Positions 1 through 7,243 of a stretch of 21,022 nt of DNA are shown here, one piece after another (the first letter of the stretch is position 1; every line of letters starts with the position of its first letter). Origin of the DNA: an uncultured Campylobacter sp. Lineage in GTDB: Bacteria; Campylobacterota; Campylobacteria; Campylobacterales; Campylobacteraceae. The DNA is taken from the NCBI RefSeq assembly GCF_938017705.1, contig NZ_CALIIS010000029.1, positions 1-21,022 on the forward strand. The letters run 5' to 3'. A program made the translations under genes and the position numbers. The notes under the pieces were generated by a model, which saw nothing but the letters and a program-made list of their open reading frames with translations, was not told where the DNA came from and did not search any database.

Positions 1-585
1 CGAGCCGGGCGTCGTTACGATGTAATTATTGTGACGGTAGATCATCGGAATTTGATATTTGACATTAGAAAGCGTACTGATTTTTTTATACGCAAACGAG
101 CTTCCTACGGGCACTTTTACCTCCATTATCTCTCCGCGCCCAAGCCCAATGTTATCAGCAAAAACGGGGCTATCGGGCAAAAAGCCGATGAAGCGCGAAG
201 AATTTAGCGCGAGGGTATTTACGATTTTTACGTGAGCTTCATTTTTATTTTCGCGCAAAAGTCCCCAAAAATCAGCCACATAAAGCTCTAAATTCGGAGC
301 GAGCGTCTTTAAATTTTCAAGCGTTACTTTGGTGTCAAATTCATCCTCCATTATCACTATGCAGCGGTCAAATTCCTCTTCTGCTAGCACCACGCGTAAC
401 CGTTCAATGCTAGTAGGATCAAAAATCTCGACCGAAAAATTTGACTCGTTTTCAAGCTCTGCGGGCACGGCATCCGTATTTTTAGCTATGACGCGATATG
501 ATCTGATGACATCTTTGATTTTACAAACTTTGGATAAAAAATGGCGTGCAAACTTTCCGCTTGCGATGATTAAAACTTGTTTCAT
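1..585 (-). CDS. RCK/TrkA-like NAD-binding regulatory protein (COG3400-like), 5' part
   Basis: The reading frame starts at an ATG at 585-583, preceded by GGAGAG, and is open for 195 codons to the window edge, so the C-terminus is missing. The first residues (MKQVLIIASGKFARHF) form a beta strand and glycine turn like a TrkA-N Rossmann fold, but with a reduced glycine motif. Residues about 147-195 (GLGRGEIMEVKVPVGSSFAY, then a strand and IYRHNNYIV) look like a TrkA-C/RCK-C ligand-binding domain. In this family such domains sense nucleotides or ions and usually gate potassium transport. No transmembrane segment or channel gene is visible here. A promoter lies 30 bp upstream. The domain architecture is an inference from pattern; the ion specificity is unknown. 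Confidence 0.7.
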   Translation of the reverse strand, partial: MKQVLIIASGKFARHFLSKVCKIKDVIRSYRVIAKNTDAVPAELENESNFSVEIFDPTSIERLRVVLAEEEFDRCIVIMEDEFDTKVTLENLKTLAPNLELYVADFWGLLRENKNEAHVKIVNTLALNSSRFIGFLPDSPVFADNIGLGRGEIMEVKVPVGSSFAYKKISTLSNVKYQIPMIYRHNNYIVTTPGS

Positions 586-612
586 TGCTCTCCGTTTCGT
601 GGTTTTGCAAAG

Positions 613-618
613 ATTATA
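613..618 (-). promoter_or_regulatory. -10 box (TATAAT) of the RCK-like gene
   Basis: On the minus strand the sequence reads GGTTATAATC, a perfect TATAAT with an A/T-rich upstream stretch and no clear -35 box, which is the usual Campylobacter sigma-70 layout. It predicts a start near 606 and a leader of about 21 nt containing the GGAGAG ribosome site. Confidence 0.6.
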
Positions 619-733
619 ACCAAAAACGGCTAAATTTTAAACCGCGCGCGGATAAATTTTTGCAGGCAAGCTGAGGCGCGGCGACTTAAAATTTTAAGAT
701 CGAAATTTTAAAATCAAGGTTTGAAATTCCAAA

Positions 734-776
734 AACGAGGCTTAAATTTTAAAATATATTAAAACCAAGCCTCGTT
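734..776 (-). terminator. Possible second hairpin behind the TonB receptor gene
   Basis: AACGAGGCTT (734-743) and AAGCCTCGTT (767-776) are perfect inverted repeats of 10 bp around a 23-nt A/T-rich loop. On the minus strand the stem is followed by TTTTT. The loop is long for a terminator, and a stronger one lies closer to the gene, so this may be a backup or only a structured spacer. Nothing else is seen in the spacer 586-877 apart from the upstream promoter and the two hairpins. Confidence 0.45.
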
Positions 777-814
777 AAATTTAATCTCGCCGCTTAGGGC
801 AATAAAATTTCATA

Positions 815-849
815 AATTTAAAAGCGGCGCTATAACCATTCGCGCCGCT
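815..849 (-). terminator. Rho-independent terminator of the siderophore-type receptor gene
   Basis: AGCGGCGC (823-830) and GCGCCGCT (842-849) pair perfectly around an 11-nt loop, and on the minus strand the GC-rich stem runs into TTTTAAATTT. It lies 29 bp after the stop codon of the receptor gene. Confidence 0.75.
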
Positions 850-877
850 GAAGTAGAAATTTTAAACCCACTAGCTT

Positions 878-3196
878 TTAAAATTTCACCTCCGCAGAGA
901 GCATAAAGCTTCTGCTTTCGCCCAGCGTTACGCCGTTTGCTGAGCCTAGCACGCTAGTTACGTTAAGTCCGCCCGCACCGTCGGCGCTAGCAGGATACAT
1001 TCCCGCCCAGTATTTTTTGTTAAATACGTTATTTACGTTGAAGCGCAGCGTGGTCTTATCGCCCAAAAGATGCTCGCTCGTATATCTGACGCCGATATCG
1101 GTAACGAAAAAGCTAGGAGTGTGCTGAGTGTTTAGATCGTCCAGATACATCTTGCCGGTGTAGTGGAAATTTGTGCTGATCGCAAGCTTATTGGTGCCAG
1201 GGATCACGTAATCAAACATCAAATTTGCATTGAGCTTAGGGATGCCGTTTGCGACCTTGCGATTAGCGCCCTCGATGCTTACGTTATGCATCTTAGGATC
1301 GATGTAGGTAAAGCCTCCGAGCACGCTTAAATTTTCAGTGATTCGTCCGCCGCTCATAAACTCAAATCCACGGTTGCGCTGCTCACCGTTTATGCCGTAG
1401 ATTCCAGTAGAGCTATTTAAGTAGGCGATAGGTCTGCGGATATCAAAATACGCTACGCTAAAATCGATCATATCGGCTACGCGGATCTTAGCACCGATCT
1501 CGTGCTGCTTGGAGCGATACGGCGACGTAGAGGCGACCTCGCCCGCATATGGGCTGCTCGCCGGATAAACATAGGTAGAGCCCTGCTGTAAGCTATCTGC
1601 ATAGGTGTAATAGATGCTGGCATCCTCTATCGGATGGAAGATCAAACTGCCCGCCCAGCTATAGCCAGAATCGCTATAGGCTTTTACAAGTCTTTGTTGG
1701 CGATCATCGTAAGACTCCTGTCTCATCCACGCCTTAGATGCGCTTAACATTACGTCAAATTTATCGTTTATCGTGATATCATCTAGCACCGAGACGTTAT
1801 ACATATCCAAAACCGCATAGTGATACAGACCGCTTCCGCGCTTAGCGCCAGTGTAATTTAGAATTTTAGGATCGTAGATATTGCCTATAGTAGGCGAGGT
1901 GTAGTTGGTGCTTGCGTTTTTATATCTATCCTGCGTCCAGTGATATCCGTTGGTCTGCACGCTAAAATCGTGCCCTACGCTACCCGTGTCAAACTGCGTG
2001 TTGGCCTTGAGATAGCCGCTTGGCAGGTCGAATCGATATGCTGCCGTAGCACCGCCGCTGTGTTGAGCATAATAATCGCCCGGCTTCGTCCATTTCGCGT
2101 TTGGATTAGCTACACATATAGGAGGCTTTTTATTATTCGGTAAAGCAGCATAATTGGCGCAATCAAACCCTTCGGGAAGCAAATAGTTTACGACGCCGTG
2201 AGTATCACGATCGGTGCGCTGAAACTGAAAGCCGCCCTCGAAATATAGCCTATCCGTCGGCGAGTATTTAAATTTAGCGCTTGCGGTAGTGGTTTTTAGA
2301 CGCATACCCCCAAAGCTCTGTCCTAATCCGCGCTCTGAGGAATCTACTGCCCTTGGAAGCGTAATTCCGTCCGTAATCTTGCCGTCTTTTACGCCGAGGG
2401 CAAACTGCCCCGCAAAGCCCTTGGTATTGTGCTCGTAATAGCTCGCCGCGGTTTCAAACGTTAGATCGCCCGTAGGATAAAATTCCATCGTGACGCTGGC
2501 TAAGCGGCGCTGCAAATTTGAACCCTTTGGCTGTCTGTCGCCGTTGGATCCGTAAAACACCGTGCGGTAGCCGAATTTTTCAAATTTATCGGATAGATCA
2601 AGACCAAGACCTAGGTTGCTTCGCGACATATAATCGCTCCAAATTATGTATTGATCTTTTACGGGGCGCTTGCGCGTGTAACTGAAAATCCCGACCGGAT
2701 TTTGCGCGCCGTAGAGCGAGCCTGCGACGCCGTTTTGCACCTGAAAGCTCTCAAACATCGCCATCGGAATCGCCGTCGTCGAAATCGTATAAAAGCCGTC
2801 CCAGAAACTATTGCCTACGACGCTACCTTCAAAGCCGCGCGTCTGCGGGCGTCCGACCGTAGCACCGCCGCGCATCTGAATCTGCGCGGACGGGAAGTAT
2901 TTGACTGCCTCCTCGTAGCCGGTGACGCCTTGGTGATTCATGATCTCCTTGCTGATCGTGTTGATCTGATAGGGAAGATCCAAAGCGCGCTTGCCCGCAA
3001 GGATACCATGCTGCACGTTTTTGCTCAAAAAGCCCTCGTCGATACCGCTCTCGCTGATATTATCGCCGACGGAATTTACCTCGATTACGCCCATATTCTG
3101 CGACTTTTCAGGCGCAGAATTACCGCCACTTTGCGCTGCAGCCAAACTACCGCATAGTAGGCACATACATGCCGCTAATGAAATTTTAAATTTCAT
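878..3196 (-). CDS. TonB-dependent siderophore-type outer-membrane receptor
   Basis: This is a 772-residue beta-barrel receptor expected to import a ferric chelate across the outer membrane using TonB energy. From the chosen ATG (3196-3194, preceded by AAGGAAAACG) it begins with a clear signal peptide (KISLAACMCLLCGSLAAA, cleavage near residue 21). An earlier in-frame ATG at 3259 would put a polar 21-residue extension ahead of it, so I reject that start. A TonB-box-like stretch (GVIEVNSV) follows at about 36-43. The plug spans about 66-180, with DLPYQINTISKEI, RPQTRGFEG and GVAGSLYGAQNPVGIF, typical of the siderophore-receptor family. The barrel ends in a terminal Phe (SAEVKF), the outer-membrane assembly signal. 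A Cys pair sits in a probable extracellular loop (DCANYAALPNNKKPPIC). The ligand cannot be read from sequence. No tonB, exbB, exbD or siderophore transporter gene is nearby. Confidence 0.9.
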   Translation of the reverse strand: MKFKISLAACMCLLCGSLAAAQSGGNSAPEKSQNMGVIEVNSVGDNISESGIDEGFLSKNVQHGILAGKRALDLPYQINTISKEIMNHQGVTGYEEAVKYFPSAQIQMRGGATVGRPQTRGFEGSVVGNSFWDGFYTISTTAIPMAMFESFQVQNGVAGSLYGAQNPVGIFSYTRKRPVKDQYIIWSDYMSRSNLGLGLDLSDKFEKFGYRTVFYGSNGDRQPKGSNLQRRLASVTMEFYPTGDLTFETAASYYEHNTKGFAGQFALGVKDGKITDGITLPRAVDSSERGLGQSFGGMRLKTTTASAKFKYSPTDRLYFEGGFQFQRTDRDTHGVVNYLLPEGFDCANYAALPNNKKPPICVANPNAKWTKPGDYYAQHSGGATAAYRFDLPSGYLKANTQFDTGSVGHDFSVQTNGYHWTQDRYKNASTNYTSPTIGNIYDPKILNYTGAKRGSGLYHYAVLDMYNVSVLDDITINDKFDVMLSASKAWMRQESYDDRQQRLVKAYSDSGYSWAGSLIFHPIEDASIYYTYADSLQQGSTYVYPASSPYAGEVASTSPYRSKQHEIGAKIRVADMIDFSVAYFDIRRPIAYLNSSTGIYGINGEQRNRGFEFMSGGRITENLSVLGGFTYIDPKMHNVSIEGANRKVANGIPKLNANLMFDYVIPGTNKLAISTNFHYTGKMYLDDLNTQHTPSFFVTDIGVRYTSEHLLGDKTTLRFNVNNVFNKKYWAGMYPASADGAGGLNVTSVLGSANGVTLGESRSFMLSAEVKF

Positions 3197-3273
3197 CGTT
3201 TTCCTTCGTTCCATTATTTTCCCTTCGTTATGGATATATTTAATATTATTTTTTAGCATATTAGAAAAACTTT

Positions 3274-3285
3274 CCTAAATTTAGG
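3274..3285. promoter_or_regulatory. 12-bp perfect palindrome in the divergent spacer
   Basis: CCTAAATTTAGG lies between the divergent receptor and yihY-like genes, about 80 bp upstream of the receptor start. It could be an operator, but its AAATTT core is common in this DNA and it does not match a Fur box well. Confidence 0.25.
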
Positions 3286-3409
3286 CTAAATTCGAGATAT
3301 AAATTTATATATTTGTAGTCGCATTTTTTAGCTTTAAATTTCATAGACGATATACCGCGATACAAAAGAAAAATTGTGCAAATTTATATGAAATTCTAAA
3401 ATTTTAATG

Positions 3410-3415
3410 TAAAAT
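3410..3415 (+). promoter_or_regulatory. -10-like TAAAAT placing transcription start at the yihY-like ATG
   Basis: TAAAAT is followed by only seven bases before the ATG at 3423, and there is no purine-rich ribosome site in the preceding 30 bases. If this box is used, the mRNA would be leaderless or nearly so. Confidence 0.4.
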
Positions 3416-3422
3416 CGCCCGT

Positions 3423-4256
3423 ATGAAAAAACTAATACCGGCGCTTATGCAAGTGCAAAACCGACTCAAAAATTTTTTCCGCCTCTACGATACCGAGCTC
3501 ATGCACCATGCATCAAGCCTTAGCTTTCACACGATTCTGGCGCTACTGCCGGTGCTGATGGTCTCGCTTAGCGTTTTTATGCAGCTGCCAAGCTTCAAAG
3601 GCTACTACGACAAGATTATGGGCTTTATCTTTTCAAACTTCCTGCCTGCAAATCAAGCGAGCATGGCACACTATATCGAGGAATTTATGGCTAACGGCCT
3701 AAGCCTTGGCGTAACGGGCTTTTGTGCAGTGTTAGTTACGTCGGTGCTGTTTTTCGGGGACTTTGAAGCGATTATCGCGCGCATTTCGCATTCACCCGAG
3801 CGAAGCTTTTTTAAGAGCCTAAGCACCTACTGGACGCTGATGACGCTCGCTCCCGTGGGGCTTGGAGCATCGTTTTATATCAGCGGCGAGCTTCAGGAGC
3901 TACTAAATAAAACCGAGCTTACAAGCTGGATAAATTTGCTTAAAATTCTACCCTACTTAATCGTTTGGGGGATCTTTGCGATTACTTATGCTACGGCGAT
4001 CAACCGCGAGATCCGCGCAAAAGCGGTGCTTGCCTCATCGCTCGTAGCATCGATTTTATGGTGGCTTTCGAGACTGGTTTTCGCGCAATACGTCTTTTAT
4101 AACAAAACCTATCTTAGCATCTACGGCTCGTTTTCGGTCGCGCTATTTTTCTTTCTGTGGATCTACATAAGCTGGATTTTCTACCTATACGGCGTGAAAT
4201 TCTGCGTATTTTTGGACGCTAAATTTAAAAGAGGTGGCGAGCTACAAAGCGCCTGA
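3423..4256 (+). CDS. YihY/BrkB (UPF0761) family inner-membrane protein
   Basis: The 277-residue product has an amphipathic N-terminus, the family's early motif (HHASSLSFHTILALLPVLMV, about residues 28-47) and about six hydrophobic helices (roughly 36-55, 94-113, 138-156, 172-192, 199-224, 230-262). The last contains the aromatic run FFFLWIYISWIFYLYGVKF. Length and layout fit the YihY/BrkB family (about 280-300 aa). That family was once called RNase BN in error, and its transport or envelope role is still unsettled. The gene is single, diverges from the receptor gene, and seems to start at or very close to its ATG. No catalytic residues are visible. Confidence 0.88.
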   Translation: MKKLIPALMQVQNRLKNFFRLYDTELMHHASSLSFHTILALLPVLMVSLSVFMQLPSFKGYYDKIMGFIFSNFLPANQASMAHYIEEFMANGLSLGVTGFCAVLVTSVLFFGDFEAIIARISHSPERSFFKSLSTYWTLMTLAPVGLGASFYISGELQELLNKTELTSWINLLKILPYLIVWGIFAITYATAINREIRAKAVLASSLVASILWWLSRLVFAQYVFYNKTYLSIYGSFSVALFFFLWIYISWIFYLYGVKFCVFLDAKFKRGGELQSA

Positions 4257-4442
4257 AATTTTTTAATTTCATAACGAATTTTACGAAAGGTTATAGTAAA
4301 AATTGACGATAATCGCATATAAATTGGCAGCTTTAACGATAAGTTCTCGTCAGTAAAAGGATTAAAATTTGAAATCTCGTCTTTGTTCGGTCTGTATACG
4401 AGCAAGCTACTTTAAATTATAGAATTTCTCAAGGAGGGCTAG

Positions 4443-4928
4443 ATGGCGTTTGTAGCAGAATATATTTCTAAAGAGGACTTGGAGAAATATGATATTTTAA
4501 GCAATATGAACGAGCTATTGATGAAACACAATTACACATACCCAATCCAGGATAATGATACCGATTGGATGAATTGGGTTATCGATAAGCAAAGAGATGC
4601 TTGGCTTATTCATGTATGTTTGGCATCTATGCCGGATCCACGAGATGGCTATACGGGCGAGGATATTTGGTTGTTTCATTATAAAGGTAGAGATATCGAG
4701 CTTGATATAAGGCGAATTTATGACGAGACTACAAGTAAAATGCTCGTAGACAATCCGTTTTTTATCAAATATAAGCTAGAAAGTATAAATTCCAGCACTT
4801 ACGGAATTTCATTGGACGAGCTTTATAAAATTTTAAAAGAAGCTCTAGCAGAATACGGCAATCGTGGTATTAGAGGTAGAGAAAATTTACCAAAAGAACA
4901 CGAAGTCGTAACTTTTCTACACGATTAA
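4443..4928 (+). CDS. Unrecognised 161-aa acidic protein
   Basis: The start is firm: a strong ribosome site (AAGGAGG, 4431-4437) sits five bases before ATG 4443. The product is soluble-looking, with no signal peptide or membrane helix. It is rich in Asp, Glu, Trp and Tyr, and the middle part (DIWLFHYKGRDIELDIRRIY) looks like a beta hairpin flanked by helices. The C-terminal third (SLDELYKILKEALAEYG) is a probable amphipathic helix. Codon use is visibly A/T-richer than in the neighbouring core genes, which suggests acquisition. I do not recognise the family. Small acidic Trp-rich proteins like this are common among immunity proteins, but no toxin is adjacent and that idea is speculation. A possible -10 (TATAGA, 4418-4423) lies just upstream. 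Confidence 0.7.
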   Translation: MAFVAEYISKEDLEKYDILSNMNELLMKHNYTYPIQDNDTDWMNWVIDKQRDAWLIHVCLASMPDPRDGYTGEDIWLFHYKGRDIELDIRRIYDETTSKMLVDNPFFIKYKLESINSSTYGISLDELYKILKEALAEYGNRGIRGRENLPKEHEVVTFLHD

Positions 4929-5000
4929 AATCCAAAGAACCGAAGAGCTGCGTTTAAACACATCTAATATTTCACTATCAAATTTAAATTTTCTACTGCG

Positions 5001-5237
5001 CTATAAAACGCCCCACTCTTTTTTATATTCGTTTATTATCTCATCGGGCGTTCTTTCTCCCTTATCGACCCTGATAAGATCGATTATATCTTGCTCGTTT
5101 GCAAACATACCCTCTATCGCGTGGTTACAGATGATAGATCTGTTTTGCTCGTATTGTTCTGCGCTCAGCTCGTCTTTATATTTTTCAAGTATAGCCAAAC
5201 TCTTTTCTAAACTATAAGCTTCCGGATATTTTTGCAT
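5001..5237 (-). CDS. Small VbhA-like antitoxin-domain protein without a Fic partner
   Basis: The 78-residue product resembles VbhA-type Fic antitoxins. Residues about 30-76 are a helix ending in NHAIEGM (38-44), then a turn and a second part with GERTPDEIINEYKKEW. In VbhA proteins the inhibitory helix carries [S/T]xxxE[G/N], whose Glu blocks ATP in the Fic active site. Here Glu42-Gly43 are present but the Ser/Thr position is Asn38. No HPFxxGN-type Fic gene lies on either side. The ATG at 5237 is preceded by AGGGGATAAAGC, a weak ribosome site, and TATATT lies upstream as a possible -10. The gene converges on the 161-aa gene across 72 bp. The family call comes from remembered motif similarity, not a search. 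Confidence 0.6.
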   Translation of the reverse strand: MQKYPEAYSLEKSLAILEKYKDELSAEQYEQNRSIICNHAIEGMFANEQDIIDLIRVDKGERTPDEIINEYKKEWGVL

Positions 5238-5475
5238 GCTTTATCCCCTATCAATATAGAAATTTTATCAGCCACGGTGTCCTATTAAAAAGCAAAACTC
5301 AAGCGGGCAGGCGCACTTTTTGCTACGAATAGCTTGCAAGTAGTTCGCACTTCGCCGCAGCTAAAGCAGATAACTATTAGATGACGAGAAATTTTACTAC
5401 AAGTAGCTCACAAATAAATTTAACAAAACCCTTATCAAGCAAAAAAACGAAGGTAAAAGCCGTCAAATAAAACTG
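5238..5475. other. Non-coding spacer with short dyads
   Basis: No convincing gene is seen on either strand. The spacer holds a dyad at 5326-5347 (CGAA, TAG, CTTGCAAG, TAG, TTCG, symmetrical except for the TAG steps) and a loose second copy of its right half at 5401-5412 (AAGTAGCTCACA against AAGTAGTTCGCA). A T-rich run follows the rlpA stop on the minus strand, but I see no clear terminator. Confidence 0.4.
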
Positions 5476-6231
5476 CTACTCCCTTACGATGAAAGCTCCA
5501 GTAAACTTGCCATTATGCGCGAAATCTCTCGCCTCATCCTCGCTTTTAAATCCACTTAAAAAGACGCGATAAATCGGCGCGCCATCTATGCTAAATTCTT
5601 TGATGATCGCAGGATATCCCGCCGTGCCGTGGTAATCGCGCTGATAAATTTGTGCGCCGCTTCTGTTTCTAAACGCACCGATTTGCACCATGAAATTTCC
5701 GCCGACAATGGTTGCTTTCGGCGAGCCTTTGGCGATAGTATGCCCATAAAAGCCCACTACTTCGAGTTTTACCGGCGCCGTACCTTTGGCAAATACGCCT
5801 ACTAAATTAGCAGCTGTTTTGCTAAGATCGATGATGCGACCATCCACGAATGGACCGCGATCGTTGATGCGCACGGTTGCGGTAGCGCCGGTGTCGCGGT
5901 TCATAACCTTTACCATAGTATTCATTGGATAGGTTTTGTGCGCGGCGGTCATGCCGTTCATATCGTAAATTTCGCCGTTTGAGGTGTATTTGCCATGAAA
6001 ATTCGGCCCATACCAGCTGGCGATGCCGATTTGAGTGTCACCGACGCTTACTTGCTCTGGATAGTAGGTTTTGCCGTTGATTTTATAAGGGCGCATGGTG
6101 GCGGGAGAGTTTTTGCCGATCTTGCCCGCACCGCCCGCAGACGATCTAGACGACGGTGCGGTGCGAAACGAGCAACCGGCAAGAATCAGCGCAAAAAGCG
6201 CACTAAAAAGAGCGATTTTCTGGTACGACAC
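5476..6231 (-). CDS. rlpA: RlpA, septal ring lytic transglycosylase lipoprotein (DPBB + SPOR)
   Basis: The 251-residue lipoprotein is expected to cleave denuded glycan strands at division sites. The N-terminus is a lipoprotein signal with lipobox LAGC (Cys20). A double-psi beta-barrel spans about 67-162, with ASWYGPNFHG, the acidic and His residues Glu87, Asp90 and His98, and the hallmark NDRGPF (Asp124). A C-terminal SPOR domain (about 177-251, starting GGNFMVQIGAF) would target septal peptidoglycan. The start appears to be a GTG at 6231, 13 bp after the mltD stop, with only a weak GGAT-like ribosome site, so it is probably translated as part of the tatD-mltD-rlpA operon. Full length for the family. 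Confidence 0.92.
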   Translation of the reverse strand: MSYQKIALFSALFALILAGCSFRTAPSSRSSAGGAGKIGKNSPATMRPYKINGKTYYPEQVSVGDTQIGIASWYGPNFHGKYTSNGEIYDMNGMTAAHKTYPMNTMVKVMNRDTGATATVRINDRGPFVDGRIIDLSKTAANLVGVFAKGTAPVKLEVVGFYGHTIAKGSPKATIVGGNFMVQIGAFRNRSGAQIYQRDYHGTAGYPAIIKEFSIDGAPIYRVFLSGFKSEDEARDFAHNGKFTGAFIVRE

Positions 6232-6244
6232 CTACGATCCGATC

Positions 6245-7243
6245 TTATTTGTTGAATTTTATATTATTTAGCGCTATTTCGTTTTTGTCTTTGAGGCTAA
6301 GCTCGTTCGCCAAACCTGCTAACACGCGTCCTGGCTTGCGCTGTTTCAGACGTGGTTCATACGCTTGAAACGCGCCTTGATTGACGACAAATTCTGCATA
6401 TTTGCTTTGTGGGATATAAAAGAAGTACTTGCCGTTAAGCGGCGAAATTCCGTTTTTAATATGCGCGTTGTAATCCTGCATCTGCGACGGCGAAATTCCG
6501 ATCTGTTTTGCAACCGCGCTTAGCTTTGTGCCTGGAGCTACTGCGATACGCTTTAGTCCCCACGGCTCGCTTTCAAAAAGCAGAATTTTACGCATATTTT
6601 CATTTTGAGCAATGTAAGCGTATTTAATAATGCGCTTGATAAAATTCTTAGTCTCATTAGGAAGTGCGGGGCTTTTTAGCAAGCGATCCAGATCATCGCT
6701 GCCAGTAGCTGCAATCGCATTTTTAAGCTTTTGATCGCCACAATTATATGCCATTAGCGCTAAATACCACTTGCCAAAATTTTGCTTCAGATGCAAAATA
6801 TACGAAAATGCAGCATCCGTAGAGGCTGCGGGATCGCGACGCTCATCTACGGCACTATCTACTCTAAGACCGAAATTTTTCGCAGTTGCCGGCATCAGCT
6901 GCCACATACCACCTGCGCTAGCGCCCGAAGTTACGGTGTTTTTAAGATGAGATTCTACCATTGCCAAATACAATAAGAATTCCGGAGCTTCAATGTTATC
7001 AACCTCGGATTTGACTAAGTAGGCATTGTGCGACTGCGAAGTCACGATATGCTTAAACTGCTTGCGATCGCTTGCATTGATCGCACGGAATATGCCCGCA
7101 ACTACGTTTTTGCTCGATTCGTTATTTTCGATGCCGAATTGATTTAAAATATAGTCGTGATTTGCGCGCATCAGACCGGGCTGGCTCGCAAACGCTTCGC
7201 CCACTAAAAGTAGGGCTAGCAGTATAAATTTTATGGCTTTCAT
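6245..7243 (-). CDS. mltD: MltD-like membrane-bound lytic murein transglycosylase (SLT + LysM)
   Basis: The 332-residue product has an N-terminal signal segment (FILLALLLVGEAFA) and a family 1 SLT domain. Its catalytic Glu is Glu97 in LAMVESHLKN, followed by SGASAGGMWQLMPATAKNFG, DERRDP and the LMAYNCG motif. A single LysM-like region at about 227-278 (GTKLSAVAKQIGISPSQMQDYN, then NGKYFFYIP) should bind glycan. It cleaves MurNAc-GlcNAc bonds with formation of anhydroMurNAc. The ATG overlaps the tatD stop (ATGA) and has AAAGGAGAG inside the end of tatD, so the two are translationally coupled. The next gene, rlpA, encodes a second lytic transglycosylase, so the operon pairs two wall-cleaving enzymes. 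Confidence 0.92.
   Translation of the reverse strand: MKAIKFILLALLLVGEAFASQPGLMRANHDYILNQFGIENNESSKNVVAGIFRAINASDRKQFKHIVTSQSHNAYLVKSEVDNIEAPEFLLYLAMVESHLKNTVTSGASAGGMWQLMPATAKNFGLRVDSAVDERRDPAASTDAAFSYILHLKQNFGKWYLALMAYNCGDQKLKNAIAATGSDDLDRLLKSPALPNETKNFIKRIIKYAYIAQNENMRKILLFESEPWGLKRIAVAPGTKLSAVAKQIGISPSQMQDYNAHIKNGISPLNGKYFFYIPQSKYAEFVVNQGAFQAYEPRLKQRKPGRVLAGLANELSLKDKNEIALNNIKFNK

Noticed and set aside
329..619. 96-codon plus-strand frame at the left edge
   Set aside because: The minus strand encodes the better supported RCK-like protein with a ribosome site and promoter; the plus frame is Ser-rich and lacks both.
2651..3157. 168-codon plus-strand frame opposite the siderophore-type receptor
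   Set aside because: It is antisense to strong receptor plug motifs and arises from the GC-rich codons of that gene.
3230..3300. Fur box upstream of the siderophore-type receptor
   Set aside because: The region is A/T-rich but no stretch matched the consensus better than expected in such DNA, so I list only the palindrome at low confidence.
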